A stretch of DNA of 64,000 bases from assembly GCA_008360975.2 (NCBI GenBank), contig CM039182.1, forward strand, positions 108,777,443 through 108,841,442. Reading direction: 5' to 3'. The position numbers were made by a program, and so were the translations under genes. The notes below the pieces were generated by a model. The model was not told the origin of the DNA. It did not search any database and was given only the letters and a program-made list of their open reading frames with translations. This DNA is from Lichenostomus cassidix (Eukaryota; Chordata; Aves; Passeriformes; Meliphagidae). Shown here piece after piece: positions 1 to 13,059 of this stretch. The stretch's first letter is position 1, and each line of letters begins with the position of its first letter.

Positions 1-3000
1 AATGCCTTTCCATCTTCTTCCATGTTCTTCCATTTCTTCACAGATTGACTCAGACTAAGCAGAGACCTTCTGTTTCTCCGTGGACTACTCTTGTGCCACA
101 TCTTGTGGCATATTATACATACCTTCACCTTTTCTAAAAATCTGTTCTGATGGATTTACATGAAACTGAAATACAGTCATTCATAGTATTAACCACCAGT
201 TAAGGCCAGAAGGTCCCTGATGAGATGCAGAGGACCAAAATCCATGGTCAAGTGCTGTGTAGGGTGGTCAAGCCGTTGGAACTGATGAAGTCACCTTGGC
301 ATGGTAGAAACCAAGAACAGCACCATTTGGACTGGAGCCCAAGGTCTCCATGGTCTCTTTTTTTCAGCCTTTTTTTAATGTATCAAGTGCCTGAAAAGCA
401 ATGCTGTCAGTCTTTGTTGCAGGCAATGCTGAAAAATGGAAAGCATAAATGTCAGAAGCTGAATTTTCTGGGTTTGGTGATTTTTTTCTATGCTTATTTT
501 TCTTCTGCTTTTCAGGACACAGGTTCAGATTCTGTAACAATGATTAATTTAACAATAATTAATCAGTTTTCTCTTTCTGCAAAAAGAAAAAGAAAGCAAA
601 GACCTGTACACATTGCATGCATCTAACTTTCTTTTGGAAGAAAATTTGGGCACAAAAGGAAAGAGAGAAACATTGTGCTTGAAAAACTTCCCAGTTTGGA
701 AGGTCAGGAGAGCAGGACTGGAGAGCACACAACAGGTACACTTAACATCAGCACAGACAGAATAATCATATCCTAGATAACAAAATTGTCATTTTTTTTC
801 AAATTAAAGTCTAGACTGACTAGCACACCAACTGTTTTGCACTCCTCTAATATAAAAAAGTGCTTATTTTCATGCTTTATGGTATTCAAGAGTTTGGAAA
901 AGCAATAAAGTGTATATAAATAAATTTAGCTTTTACAAGTTGATTTTTTAGAAAAAACAATACATAAAACCATACTGTGATCACTTTTCTTTAACTTATC
1001 TTTAAGTATTTCATTCAAAAGTTTAAAGGCTCCTTAACCCTGACCCTTTCTGAGGTCAATCATATGTGCTATATGGAGTAAAATATTACCATTTCTTTTT
1101 TCTGTTACCTGAAACATTTGCTTTAAATAAATCCACCAAAAGTCCAAATCAAGAAGAAAATTACCTGTTGAGTGCCAAAACTATCTCACGTAAGGCAACC
1201 ACTTGTGTAGGAATACAAAAGTCTTATCTTGAATGGAGGCTAGACAACAGAGGATAAAATGTATCTACAAAGTCAGCTGTCTTGGTATAGATAGCAAAGA
1301 AATACAGAAATTTAAAATATGTGCTCAAAACCCCTCTAGGTACAAAACTTTGAACTTGGTCAATAGTCTAGGAAAGCCAGGTTTTGGCAACTACACAATA
1401 ACTAAAGGGTTGATAACTAATAAACTACATGTTGTTGGACATAGAAAGGTTTATATTACAGAAATCACTGAAATACAGTCACTGGGAATGTAGAAGAAGT
1501 ATTTAATTTTATTATATAATCTGATAAATATTTATTGTATAGTTCAAGAACGCATCTCAATAAGAGTTTAAGACTCTCCTAAATCACATTCCCCAGCAGA
1601 ATAGGCATGTTTGTTACCAGTGGCTTTTCACTGCAGGGCATTTTAGGTAAATAAACCCAAAAACCCTAAAACCCAACAATACCTTTTCTCCCCAAAACTG
1701 AAAAGGGACAGCTTCACAGGCATTAAAAGAGTTAAATTAATAAAAGGTGGGATCATACACTGATTTCAATTTTGGCTAAATGTAGGACTGTAAATAAGAC
1801 TGTAAATGCAATAACTGATAGTTAACATCTGTTTATAGTACTAGCTCATCTCCTAATCTCATTGATTATCATGCTGTCTGTAGGAAATGAAACAATAGTA
1901 TTTGCACGCCTACAGCTCAAGTCTGTTCGACTTCCCGTGGATCATCTGTGTATATCTAGACAGGTGTGTTGCCTTCAGGCTAGTTTTACAGGCAAAGCAT
2001 CTGAAGTCACAACTGTGAATCAGTTCTGCAGGTGAGGATTTTCCCAACGGAGTATTTACATTTGAATTTGAAAAGTTCTGTGTAGCTTTAAGGAAGAGTA
2101 AAGTACTTACTGAACAACTGTGGCCACTGGTTTTAGAGCTGGCTTCCTTATTGGGACCCATATTAATAATCCAGTCTTTCAGAAAGGCTTATTTATTCCG
2201 GGAAATAATTTGGGCTACTGTTATCTAAGTGCTTAAATATAAAGGTTTAGGTACCTTGCATGAGGCACTGGAGTTCAAAAGCTTTGCCCAACATCTCAAT
2301 TAAATAGCATTGTGCTAGAAACATGTAAGAACAGGACCTGCAACATCTCAAAAGAAAAACTGCACCCACACTGCCTGAGGCTACACTTACTCAGAGCTTG
2401 ACTTCAGAATTCCCTTTACACCTTTAAGAAATTACTGCTTGAGGGACAGTGTGAAGTTCCTATGAGCACAAAAATTAACTTCAATTCAGTATAATTTTCT
2501 TATCTGTCAGATTTTTAACTATTCCTTTTCACAGCTTCAGAAAAAAAAAGTAGAAAAACCCAACGTTTTTCTAATGGGCCACTGATCAGAACTGTTATTC
2601 TGATGGTGAAATCCCAAAGGGAAACATGTTTCAGATATGAAGTATTCCCTCCAGAGTCCCTGGCAATCATAGAAAGAAGAACTTCTTGATGTATAAAGAC
2701 GGTGTCACCATTGTCAGAGAATACTGCAGCAGGAAATGAACCACAAATAAAAGCAGTGTCTTTCTGCCTGGGAATCAAAATAGTTGTTTTTTCACCTACA
2801 ATAATTTTAGAGAATAAAATCTTAATGAAAGCTTGCACACATTATGAGAAAAAACCAACTTGTCTATAGTTATTTTGAATGTGCATATGCTTGGACAAAT
2901 ATGCTGATAATTTACAGAGGAAAAGGTTGTACACAACATGTAGAGAAGGTCCCCATCAAGAAATCAAAATATCATTTTATAGGAGGTGAAATAATGTACA

Positions 3001-3660
3001 GTTCACAGCCAACCTCACTTTTCCAACAAATGGAGCCATAAATGCAATTTTCTGTCCTCTGCTCTGAAGAATTAATTTTAAGGTATTCATATTTTTCTTC
3101 AAGTACATCTTAAGTCTCAATTAAACCTCAAAAAGCTACAATAAAGTAACATTAAGAGCCAACTTAAACCCATCATAGCAAGGAAATTCAGTCTTAGGCT
3201 AAAAATTTTGTCTCACTGTTCATCTTTAAATCACTCTGTTTTGGTTAGGAATTGTATGGCCTGGAGAAGTGTGTGATTTTTCATACTGCACAGTACATAC
3301 GTTCCAGCACTTAGGTTAAAGGAAAGTCAGAATTTTATGCCTTAACTCTGAATTTCTTTACCTTTGAAGGCTTAACTGAAGCATCTATAATTAGTTTAAC
3401 ACAAGTTTTAACATTTAAATCTTTTCACCTTGGAACAGAAAGTGGAATTTCAAAAGCTCCAATTTTGCTGTGTACTTCGATGGCACTTTCTAAATTTAAA
3501 GGATTGAGCACCACTTACTACATGAGACTGAATATATGCATTTTTAAATGGCACTTAGACATGAGTGGCTTAAATGTGGCAAAGAAGGCATACACATTGC
3601 CAATATAAGTTACAAATTCAAACATTCGGGCATGAAAATCCTTTCCCTAAGTTGTTTTCA
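1..3660. other. Unique AT-rich DNA, no gene seen
   Basis: I see no repeat family, RNA gene or convincing exon in this stretch. Several short open frames exist; the longest is 133 codons at 225-626. None has a recognisable domain, and their composition follows the AT-rich background. A somewhat more GC-rich patch lies at about 1,915-2,160 and could be weakly constrained, but nothing specific can be named. Confidence 0.6.
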
Positions 3661-3679
3661 AGCTTCCTCCTTTTTTTTC

Positions 3680-4050
3680 TGTAATAACTAAAGCAAAGCC
3701 ACAGTAGCTGCAGCCATTTGCATCTAAGGAAGAGATGTTTTGCTTTGGTGATATAGTTAATGAGTCTAAAAATATTCAGTATAATAATTCTGTCAAAGCC
3801 CCCACAGTCTCCTCAATGAGCAGAAGCCTGCAGGATTCCAATGGGGAGCCAAGTAATGAGCTCTCAGCATTCGCTCCCACACCGTCCAGACGAAATATAC
3901 TCGGGCCTCCACGGTTCCACATCATTAGCAACATGAAACAAAGACACATGCTTGACTTTAATAAGCGACTAAAGTTGCTGGCTTATTAGGCTGTCACTGC
4001 ACATAAACTCTATTTCAGTGTGACAAAACAGTTCCCTGCAAAAACAACAG
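3680..4050. promoter_or_regulatory. Candidate conserved non-coding element (3.7 kb)
   Basis: This block stands out from its surroundings by higher complexity, absence of simple repeats and a dense set of homeodomain, POU and SOX-like words. It includes a perfect octamer ATTTGCAT at 3,716-3,723 beside CAGC/GCTGCAG motifs. An open frame of 84 codons (3,735-3,989, plus strand) runs through it, but the start context is poor and the protein shows no family signature. I read it as an enhancer-like element rather than a small gene. This is inference from composition; conservation was not tested. Confidence 0.35.
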
Positions 4051-4109
4051 CAAAACAGAAAACAAAGCGAAACATAACAACAACCAAAAAAAAAAGAAGG
4101 AAAAAAAAG

Positions 4110-4276
4110 AAAGGACGGGAACGCTTTTCCGAGAGGAGATTGGTATAATTTAGTGTAGTAAGTGGTGGAACAGAGTTGAACGGAGGCACATGGGAAGTGA
4201 TGGGTTTCTGACACCGACTCTCACGGGCACGCTGCAGTCCGCGGTTTCCCTGCTGGAGACGGCGGATACGGTGGGC
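4110..4276. other. Small CpG-dense patch
   Basis: About a dozen CpG dinucleotides fall within some 165 bases, eight of them between 4,213 and 4,272, in a window that is otherwise strongly CpG-poor. It follows an A-rich tract (about 4,035-4,110) and lies 60 bases past the candidate element at 3.7 kb. This could be an orphan CpG mini-island, an unannotated promoter or first exon, or a hypomethylated enhancer. No TATA box, splice donor or long open frame supports a particular transcript. Confidence 0.4.
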
Positions 4277-4279
4277 TGC

Positions 4280-7200
4280 AGTGATCAGGCTGTGGGCATA
4301 TGTGACTGAGTTTTAGTTGATATTCCTGCAAGACAGGAAGTGAAGAAGCTTATTTCCCACTGGGAAAAGGTTCAGGCATGATTAACTTGGGCATGACCAA
4401 ATAGGTCAATGATATGACAATGTGTCTAGCACAACAATTAAGTGGAAAAATGTGTGTAATTTGTTTCTTCTTGTTCTTCACATACCAATAATGCATTAGC
4501 AAGGATTCATTTAATCCTTTTCATTAGATAAAAATTGATAGCAACACAGTATGATAGCCTTCAGTTGAATATATTCCTTTAAATTATATTTATCACCTCA
4601 GCACAATAGTTGCACTGATGAATGCTCTTCAGTGTTTAAACTTTGATGTTTGACTTGCAGAGGTACTGAAGAGCTTTTTAAATGTCAATTTCTGCTAAAA
4701 GTATACTGACAGAGACAGAAACAGAAAAATTATAATATTTACATTTTTAAAAGGATGGCCTTTGATCTTAAGTAAAACTCAACATTTGGGATGTGCAGGA
4801 AAGAACCCTCCTGTGCCACATGCTTATTCCCAATTTTAAACATTCTCCTGTTTCATATCAGGGTGACACATGTGGACAACTAGGGACTGAGGTTAACAGA
4901 AGGGTTCATTTGTGCTGTTAGTCAACCAGCAGCTGGCTATGGCTCTCATCTGAGGGGTGAAGATCAAAGCTCAGGTTCTCTCTTCTGCATTAATTCAGAG
5001 CAGGCATTGATATTTGATGCATTACAGAGTCACCAGAAGAGCTTCAAGAGAAGAGAATGTTAAAAATCTAGCCATACACATTCAATAGTGTGGCCTTAAA
5101 AAACCCTGGATTTTTTGAGACAGGTACTGATGTCCCAGTTCCGAACTGGGTTTACCCAACTCAAGTAGTAATATCATCCCAGGCTCAAAGAGCATGTCCG
5201 TGTCAAAGCTTCTAAATAAAGTCCTGTGAAGAATTCAATTCTGCAACCCTGCTATTTTTCAAAGTATAAGATTTCTTATGCAGGTATACCCCACCTCTTC
5301 AAATATTTATTTTATTCAGAATACTTTTTACAGATATACTTTCTGAGTTCATTCTCAGACTCTTTTGATAATGGTAACACACTTTCAGGATACAGTCATC
5401 TAAATATCATTGACATGCTTATATATAGATTGGTGGGCATGTTTAGGAGAATAATATAGTGATTAAGGGGTAAAGTAAAGACCTGTATTTGGGGGCAGCT
5501 CTGTAGCACTGTTGTTAATTTTTTTTTGGTTTTTGGAAAATGTTGAAGAAAAAGGGGTTTTGTATACATTGGAATAGCTCCTTTATAATTCCAATGGAGG
5601 TGACACAATTTAAAATTATCACAGAACAAAAGAGACAGAACCTCCCTGTTGGCTCAACAGATTGATCCAACAGAATTTCCAAGCGAAAAAATATAGGTTA
5701 TCTTTTGACAATTTTAAAACAAAAGCAGTTGTTAATCACAGGTTTTATATAAAGGAGGACTTGCAAGGATGAAAAGCTCAGAAAAAGAAAAGAAGCCATG
5801 AGTTGCTCTTTTGTAAGCTCCTGAGAAAAAACAGATAATAAATCAATAACAATGAAGGGTACCTTATAGCAAAGAGTATAATCAGCTGCTAATTTCAGAT
5901 GTAATCTTAGGGTTCTTCACCAGCCAGAACTATGAGCAGGAAGCTACCCTTACCATGAAGCTCAGGATCAGAGTCTGGAACAGCCAGGCCCAGCTCTGTA
6001 CCACAACATGACTGTGGGAACATAAACCTGAAATGCTGCAGTGAGTGTAGTGAGGAGGACACACATCGAGCATTCCATCAGCATGTACAGCAATCACAAC
6101 CAGCTGCCTTTCCCCAGAAGGCTGGGAAACATAAAATTCATCTAGAGCTTTCCCAGAGACATGTCTAAAGAGGGACTCGGGTGTATAGATCCTGAAAAGC
6201 TGGAAAGTCCTCAGTTAGGCAAGCAACAAGCCTTTGCCATAACTATTTCACAAGCAATATAAGACTTTGTAGCCAGACGGAATGGGCATGGAAGATACAG
6301 CAGAAGCAAGTAAAGCTAATAAATTCTGGAGAAATTTCAAAACTTTGTGGGCAATATTTCCTGTAAAAGAAAACATCATTATGGAATCTTGTACCTATGT
6401 AGCTTTTATCTAGATCTGGCTAGTAAATGCTAAACACCAAAGTACTGTCAGAGTTACCTTTGCAAGTTCAATAAGCAAAAAGCTGACCCGTACAGGCTAG
6501 ATAGGCTCATGTGTTTTTCTTAATAATCTCAGACATTTTTTCTAATGATATAATTAATTTTGAACACTTGAAAAGCTTCTGTAATTTATATTAAATGGTA
6601 AATAAATACGTGAAAGAAAAATAAAACCCCCAAAATTTTCCTTCAGCAATAATACACTCACAATCCATAACTAACAGGAAGACAAACAATCCATATTTGG
6701 CACAAAATACTGAAACTCTATTTATACCCTGGTTCCCAGTTGATTTAAACCTTCATTAGAAAATATACAACTGTTAGTGCAGAAAAATAGAAATATCTCA
6801 TGTAATAAGAGTAAATTATATAAGAATGAGAGCCAGGCACCCTTTGACACACTGCTGATAAAACCCCTGGCTTCAGGCATACTACTGAATTGAAAACTCT
6901 GTTGGGGTAGCACCCCATACAGAATAATGTGAGAATAAAATTATACTGTAATAAATTCATCCTGGTGACAATTTTATGCACCATTCACTACTGTTAATTT
7001 AATAAAATACACTTGCAGGGTAGCTGCCCCAGTGTCCCAGAGTGCATGTTCCAATACCAGACTCAAAGCAGCAGCTGGACTTCACTGAACTGATTGTCAG
7101 TCACTATTCAGTGGCTGAGAGTACTTTCAGTGATCATGGGCAATACTTTAGAAAATTAAAGCATTCTAGCTATAATTCTGTACTAGAACTGTCTTCCATT

Positions 7201-8390
7201 TAATTCTGGAAGGAAATTATGGCTGCAGGAATCTGGGTTCCCCACAGAGGTTCAGAGTAGCTAAAGATCTTTCAAGTACCATAGAAATTCTCTTAATGGC
7301 TTGTTTGCTATACTTTGATCACCTTGCATCTAAATAGAAGAAAATGTATGAGGAAGGAAAGAGTAACATATTTTATCTCATGTACCTTGATTTAGTATCT
7401 TTCATTAACTCCCTTTCATGCTCCTATGTGTTCTTCTATAGGTATTGTCAGAAGGGTAACAGATGAAAGAATTTTGCAATATCTTATGTCTTTCTTAGTG
7501 GTCACTTTTCTTCACAACATCTCCTCTCTGGGCAGAAAATATGTTCACAAGGTATTGACTACGGAAAACAAAGATAATCCCTTTTACAGGATGCTCCACA
7601 TGGCAGTAGGGAGAAATCAATTATCCTGAGCCTTTGTTCCTCCCCATAAAAGAAAAATTGCAATTAGAAATATCTGATGGGTACAGGATTTTCCAAATGG
7701 TAAAAAGAAATGTCAAGCCTCTTGACAAGTGTCAAAATACTAACATGAAAGAAAGCTGGTAATCTGCATTCTACCTGTGTGTCTCTCGGACCAGCTCTGA
7801 TCCAAAGGCTGTCATTGCCACCAGCCTTCCCAGCACAATTGGGTAAATACACCCATGAAGGTGCCAATATATTTGGGCACATATAGGTGGCACTGGGCAG
7901 TATGTGCACCATAAATACTTCAGGGAACTAAAAAGGGTGTGGCTGCCTTAATTACTTTGACATTTCTGACCTTAGACAAACCCTGGTAGTACTAAACCAG
8001 CAGGGAGGCAGGCAAACTGTATTTAAATAGTTAAGAAAGCATATATATACAGAACTTCATGTTGCTCTAGGAGCCTGTTAAAACAGACCAAACTCTTGTT
8101 GTATGAGCAATTGTTTTCAAAAATGCATGTTTCAATGGCATCACCAGAGCACAATCCAAAGCAAAACAACCCTTCGCTAGCAATTCCTCATGACAGAACA
8201 ACTCGAATTTAAATTCTTTCCCCAGTCTTACAGAAATCTAAGAAACTCTCAGAAATGTCCATTCTTGGCCAAATAAAGCAAAAGTAGTCTCTGATCATTC
8301 AACAGCATAATTTTTTGCTTGGTAACAGCATTGGCAGATGGATGATTTAGTGTTAAAAATCCAAAAGCATATGTAAAACTCAAGTTGTCA
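4280..8390. other. Unique AT-rich DNA, no gene seen
   Basis: No repeat family or gene is recognisable. The stretch at about 5,900-6,200 is more GC-rich than its flanks, but its frames are closed and it matches no element I know. Confidence 0.55.
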
Positions 8391-8399
8391 GAGGGCTTT

Positions 8400-8680
8400 G
8401 ACACATGAAAAGGTTACCATGCATCGGCTGCTCTGTCGTTTAGTCACTCTGCATTCTTCTACTCTGTAACGAGCGTTCAATGCGAGGTAATTTAAGGCAG
8501 GCACAGAAATATCATGGTGGTGGAGCTTAAAAGACTATATAGACTTATAAACAGCACCACAAGACATGGCATTCATGCCTCTAGTTAAACGGTTTGCATA
8601 TCTGCATAAATTCTCTCAGTCTCTCCATGCTGCAGGTGCATCCATTGTTCTGGAGTTGATAAAGAAGGCAGTGGCTTAAG
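8400..8680. promoter_or_regulatory. Candidate conserved non-coding element (8.5 kb)
   Basis: A non-repetitive block with several CpGs (around 8,420-8,490). At 8,591-8,610 two octamer-like half sites (TTTGCATA, TGCATAAA) lie close together, as POU dimer sites do. No reading frame or repeat explains it. The regulatory role is inferred from texture alone. Confidence 0.28.
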
Positions 8681-9199
8681 TTTCCAAAATATTTTGCTAT
8701 TTATATTTTTCATCATAAAATCAATATTTATTAAAAGCAAGAAAAATAGGTATTTGACAGTTATTAAACCTAGATGAGGTAACATTTAAAAATTCAGTTT
8801 TCTACCAAAGTTTTCATTTAATTATACTTTTGGGTTTTTTTACACAAAACTATTCCCAAAAGTTATTTCTGCTTTCTCATTAAATTTTGATAATTTCTGA
8901 AAGTTTCATTTTCTCTAGTCTTCATTATTAAATTACTTGTGACTAGTACAGTATTTGAAAAGATTGACATGAACATGAAGCATGTAATATATATAATACA
9001 TATATTCTATATACATCATTGCAATATCTTGTCTATGTCAAAATATGTTTTTGTATGACAAAAAATCAGAGTTTCAAACTCAATGGCTTAAAAAAATTTC
9101 TTTCACAGAAAATTTAGAGATTTTTGCTCTTCAATCTAATGTCAAGTATTTTAAAATTATTGCAACTTCCTGCTTCTAACCGAGTTTAGCAGATGATAA

Positions 9200-9870
9200 T
9201 TTACACTTTCATGGTCCAATAACATATACTTTCCTGGAAAATAAGGTGCACCAGGCAAAACTGCCAGCTACAACACACTCAGCCATATACACTGGTACAA
9301 GAGGCTGCAATTTTTGCTCCCAACCAAGGGGCTTAATAAAATACAGAGTACTGAGGGATCTGGTGTCCAGAATAAAAGCTGAAGGACACAACAACAATGT
9401 GGCAGATTGAAGTCTTCCTTACCTGAGGCTAGATAATGAAAAAAATTACTGCCACCCACTGTAAGAGAAGGAAAACACTGATTCCAAACCAAGGAGAAGG
9501 GATATTTCTTTGCCTTGCCAGCCCTGCTGTATGTAGAAGGAAAGATCCAAATTTTTCCCTGGAATGAATGTAGCTATCAAGCAGCTCCAGCACTTTTTTC
9601 CTGTCAGAGCTGTTCTTCATGGCTAACACAATGCTGAGCTGGAAATGGCAGGGTGAAACAAATGGCTGCCGGGAGAAGTGAGCCAGAGAGGGCTGCAAAG
9701 CTCAACATTGTTTGGTTCTTTTGGAGCTCATCCAGGCACCCTAACCTGAGCTGTCCTGAGGTGCATAGGTGGAAACCCACATGTTCTGAAGCTTGCAGAC
9801 ACACCTTAGCACAAAGGTTGCTGTGGTGAGAAAGACTGGACATCTCCACACTAGGAGGAGGATCTCCTCA
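9200..9870. other. Moderately GC-rich unexplained block
   Basis: Base composition rises above the local background and several overlapping open frames of 60-90 codons appear on the minus strand, none with a recognisable domain. On the minus strand a consensus splice donor (CAG/GTAAGG, near 9,417-9,425) follows 36 bases after a pyrimidine-rich acceptor (near 9,460). The short exon this implies contains an in-frame stop in the one frame checked. It could be part of a long non-coding RNA, an old repeat, or chance. Confidence 0.3.
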
Positions 9871-10781
9871 AGGAAAAAAAGATTAAAATACATACAGTGT
9901 GCCATCCACCCTTGTAAAAGCAGGGCATACAGAAATCCACAAAGACTTATTGCAAAATCTGCATCCACATCCAAATTAAAGAGTTAAACTGAAGGTAGTT
10001 AAGATAGGAAAAGGTGCAATGACTATTGACAATACTTATTTTTATCAACTAAAATATAAATACAATGAATTCTCTGGCTCCTCTTTCCTTCATTCTATTG
10101 TCACGGTGGTTCCTCTTTTTAGGCAAGGTGTTCAAAATATGTAAATAAAAGTAGTGCAATTACTGCTTAATTACTCTTTCTAGGAATAACAAGCAACCTA
10201 TAAAGATGTTAAGATTTTCTGTCTAAAATTAAGGTTGTCCTGAATTTACGCAAATCTCACCCCTGAAATAAATGCTTGTAGTGATGTGAAGATTCAGAAA
10301 ATGCTTCAACAGCAATAACTGGGATGGACGCTGTGTTGTAATAATTTGGATACACTTGACTAATGCAGTTATTCGCAATGAGGTTGGCACAGTGCCCAAA
10401 GCATTGAGCAAACAAATACAGCAAGACATTCAGTCTAACATCTCCCAGCCCTGTGTTGAGATCTTTGTTCAGTCCAGGGGTGCTGTGGACACTACAGCAC
10501 ACTCTGTCATCAAAAATTGACAAAATATATTTATATTTCTTTGTTAAATTCACTAGTGTGTTTTATGCAAAAAATGCTGGTGAGGCACAAGCATTTTTAA
10601 TCAAATTAGTATGCAACATAAGGCAGCTGTGTATTCAAATGGGTTTTTAAGCAATTTGGTTGTTTTCTTTATAATAACAGGAAAGAACATTTTGATTTTG
10701 AAGGTGACAGAGGCAATATTACCAGAATTAAACAATCTGAATTAGCTTTTTCATGAAATGTAATATGTTTTATGCTTTTAG

Positions 10782-10856
10782 ATGGGATGCTCCACTGCTT
10801 TCAGATGAGCCTTTCACTGTCACAGTCAATGGCCAGGAACAGAATAAGCTCTGGAG
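10782..10856 (+). other. Weak candidate exon, 75 nt
   Basis: A pyrimidine-rich tract ending in TTTTAG precedes 75 bases that finish at GAG followed by GTAGGA, a usable splice donor. The interval has about half GC against roughly one third outside. With one leading and two trailing bases (a symmetric phase 2-2 exon) it reads 24 open codons beginning WDAPLLSDEPF and ending NKLW, without the Lys/Asn/Ile bias of random local frames. A second frame is also open, so the coding signal is weak. I do not recognise the peptide. No partner exon was found. Confidence 0.2.
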
Positions 10857-11767
10857 GTAGGATTATCCTCAAATTTAATTTTTTTTTTAGAAGAAGCTAA
10901 TGGCAAATGTTTCTAGCGAACTTTAGGTGCATCTATGTTATAACTAGAGAACCAAAACAGGATATTAAAAGAAAATATAAGTATGAAATTAGTAAACAAA
11001 GTTTGATATTTTGCTTAGCCTGACTTTGATGTATGAAATGAATAAAATCTCTTATATATGTATATGTGATATGATACTGTATACACTTTTGTTTTCAGAT
11101 ACACATAGGAAAAATATAATAGAAATAATTTACATGTATAATATGCTGCCAAAGAAACATCTTCCAAACATTGACATATTAGCCTGTGTAGCATGATAGA
11201 GATTTCTGCAAGGAGTGAGTGTGAATTTGTTTCTGTTGCATCTCAAGATGAGGAAGTTTTTCTCAGTTCTATAAAACTGCAGTTTAAATCAGATTCATGA
11301 AGGACACTAGTTGACTAATACTGCAAATAATAATTCTCTGGAAAAATAATGCAATAAGTCAGTATTTTAAATCATTCACTGACTTTGAGGTCAAATGTAG
11401 TAAGCATAAATTAAAAAGTATCTTTCTCACACCAGCAAGGGTTGTTCAGCAAATCAGGCTTGATTCCTTCTGTCTGACACCTCATCACACCCCTCCCAGG
11501 TATCCAGAGGGTTTTCCAGTTGCTCCTGTGCAAATCCACTTCTTTAGAGAAGCCTTCACAGAGATATCTGTGTGTGCTGTATGTCAGGCTCATGTGCTCA
11601 GCTGGCCTAAGGAAAGCAGAGCAGGGATATGGGGAGTGACAGAGAATATTTGGTTTGTCTAACACCTTGGTGTAGTGAAGTGTCAGAGCAGTGTAAATCT
11701 GGACAATTCTTGATGTATTCATTGCAACAGAATGAAAACTTGGGGACAGAATAATCAGTGGAATGGG

Positions 11768-11850
11768 GTTCCCATCCATGGCAGGGGGATTGGAATCAGT
11801 GGATCTTTTAGGTCTCTTCCAACCCAAACCATTCTATGATTCTCTGATTT
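11768..11850 (+). mobile_element. CR1 LINE 3' end, sense, severely truncated
   Basis: The end of this fragment reads CTTCCAACCCAAACC followed by ATTCTATGATTCT, the diagnostic 3' terminus of avian CR1 with its octamer tail. Upstream, the words around CATGGCAGGGGGATTGGAAT belong to the CR1 3' untranslated region. The 5' limit is uncertain: sequence before about 11,768 no longer resembles CR1 clearly. CR1 copies insert by target-primed reverse transcription and are usually truncated at the 5' side, as here. The 138-codon minus-strand open frame that covers the fragment is antisense to it and not a gene. Confidence 0.85.
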
Positions 11851-12067
11851 GCAGCCCTGTTTTAAGGTACTAATCTGGACTTTGCACTAAATCAAGTGAT
11901 GTTCACAGTCATTCAAGGCCAAGAGATTAAAAACTCTACTCCTTGGTTTAGGACCCCTTTCTGGACTGCCAATTACCACTCTGGCCTGAGTTTTTACCAG
12001 GCTGCTGGCAGCTGTGTGCCCTCTGAGGGCTGTATATAGGACACAAGCACCCAGGATGGTGGTTCCC

Positions 12068-12097
12068 AGCTGTTCCCAGTGGGTGCTGGGAACAGCT
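12068..12097. repeat. Perfect 12-bp inverted repeat
   Basis: Arms AGCTGTTCCCAG and CTGGGAACAGCT are exact reverse complements around a 6-base loop (TGGGTG). The stem is GC-rich and stable on paper. It lies in a slightly GC-rich island (about 11,950-12,120) with no gene. It may be chance or a relic of a structured element. Confidence 0.8.
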
Positions 12098-13059
12098 TCC
12101 AGATTTTGCTGAGAGTACTGACAAAACTCATGGATCTAAAAGCATGTTTTCCAAGTTATGCAGCTCTAATGGAGTCAGAACATTCATGGTTACAGATTAA
12201 TCCTTTGTATAAATCTTATTTTTGACTATGTAATCTTGAGGTTTCATTTCAGAGTTTGTTTCAATTAAAGTGGGTAACTGCCTTCTCTGCCTGCCCCAGA
12301 ATGAGGTAGACAGTCAAGAGATTTTTTGCCTGGTTGTGTCAACTTATTCCTAGATCAACCCAGAGAGGAGTATTGCTGGGATTCCAACATGCAGAAGAAA
12401 CACGAGAGTCATAGGGCAATATGGGAAGTGCTGGAAAGGTGTCTGCTTGAGTGGATGACAAAATGTAATCATTATTTCAGTGGATCTGAAAGAAGGTGTA
12501 CATCCGATATGACATTTCAGGAAAGGGAAATTTTTCTTGGGATCTTTGTTGCTGGCTTTGAAAGACCATTTTCAGCATATCTAAAAATGGAGAAACACAC
12601 ATTTAGAATCAATTAAAGAAAACACATGGAATGGTAGAAGGATCAACACTGGATTTCTAAAAAGAAGAACAAGAGGAAACCCTCATGTTATCTGCTAGTT
12701 CACCAGTGCAGAAATCAGATTGCTATTGTTTAAAATTATGTTTGGGTTTCTTTCTGATGTATTACTTCAGCCAACTTGCTCTCATCATCTGAAAGAAGCT
12801 GGTCATGAAGTCGTGACATCAGAAATGTAAGTACCACTCCTATTAGCATGTGCAAAATTACCTACAAAATTCCTGAAGGCAATCTTTGAAATACAAGGAA
12901 AAATCTTCATAAAGGAAAGCAAAAGGCCAAAATTAGATAGCCTTTCCTATAATCTTATACTCTCCGAGAACAGAGGTAAAGATTCCAGCAATATAAGAAC
13001 TGTAATCACCTAGGAATAGATGTAGAGCATCCTGCAATATGTTAGCAAAAAAGGAATTA

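Noticed and set aside
225..626. 133-codon plus-strand open frame
   Set aside because: No recognisable domain, composition follows the background, and no promoter or splice context was found.
11411..11827. 138-codon minus-strand open frame
   Set aside because: Its start is antisense to a CR1 3' end (GWKRP-type translation of the tail), and the rest shows no domain.
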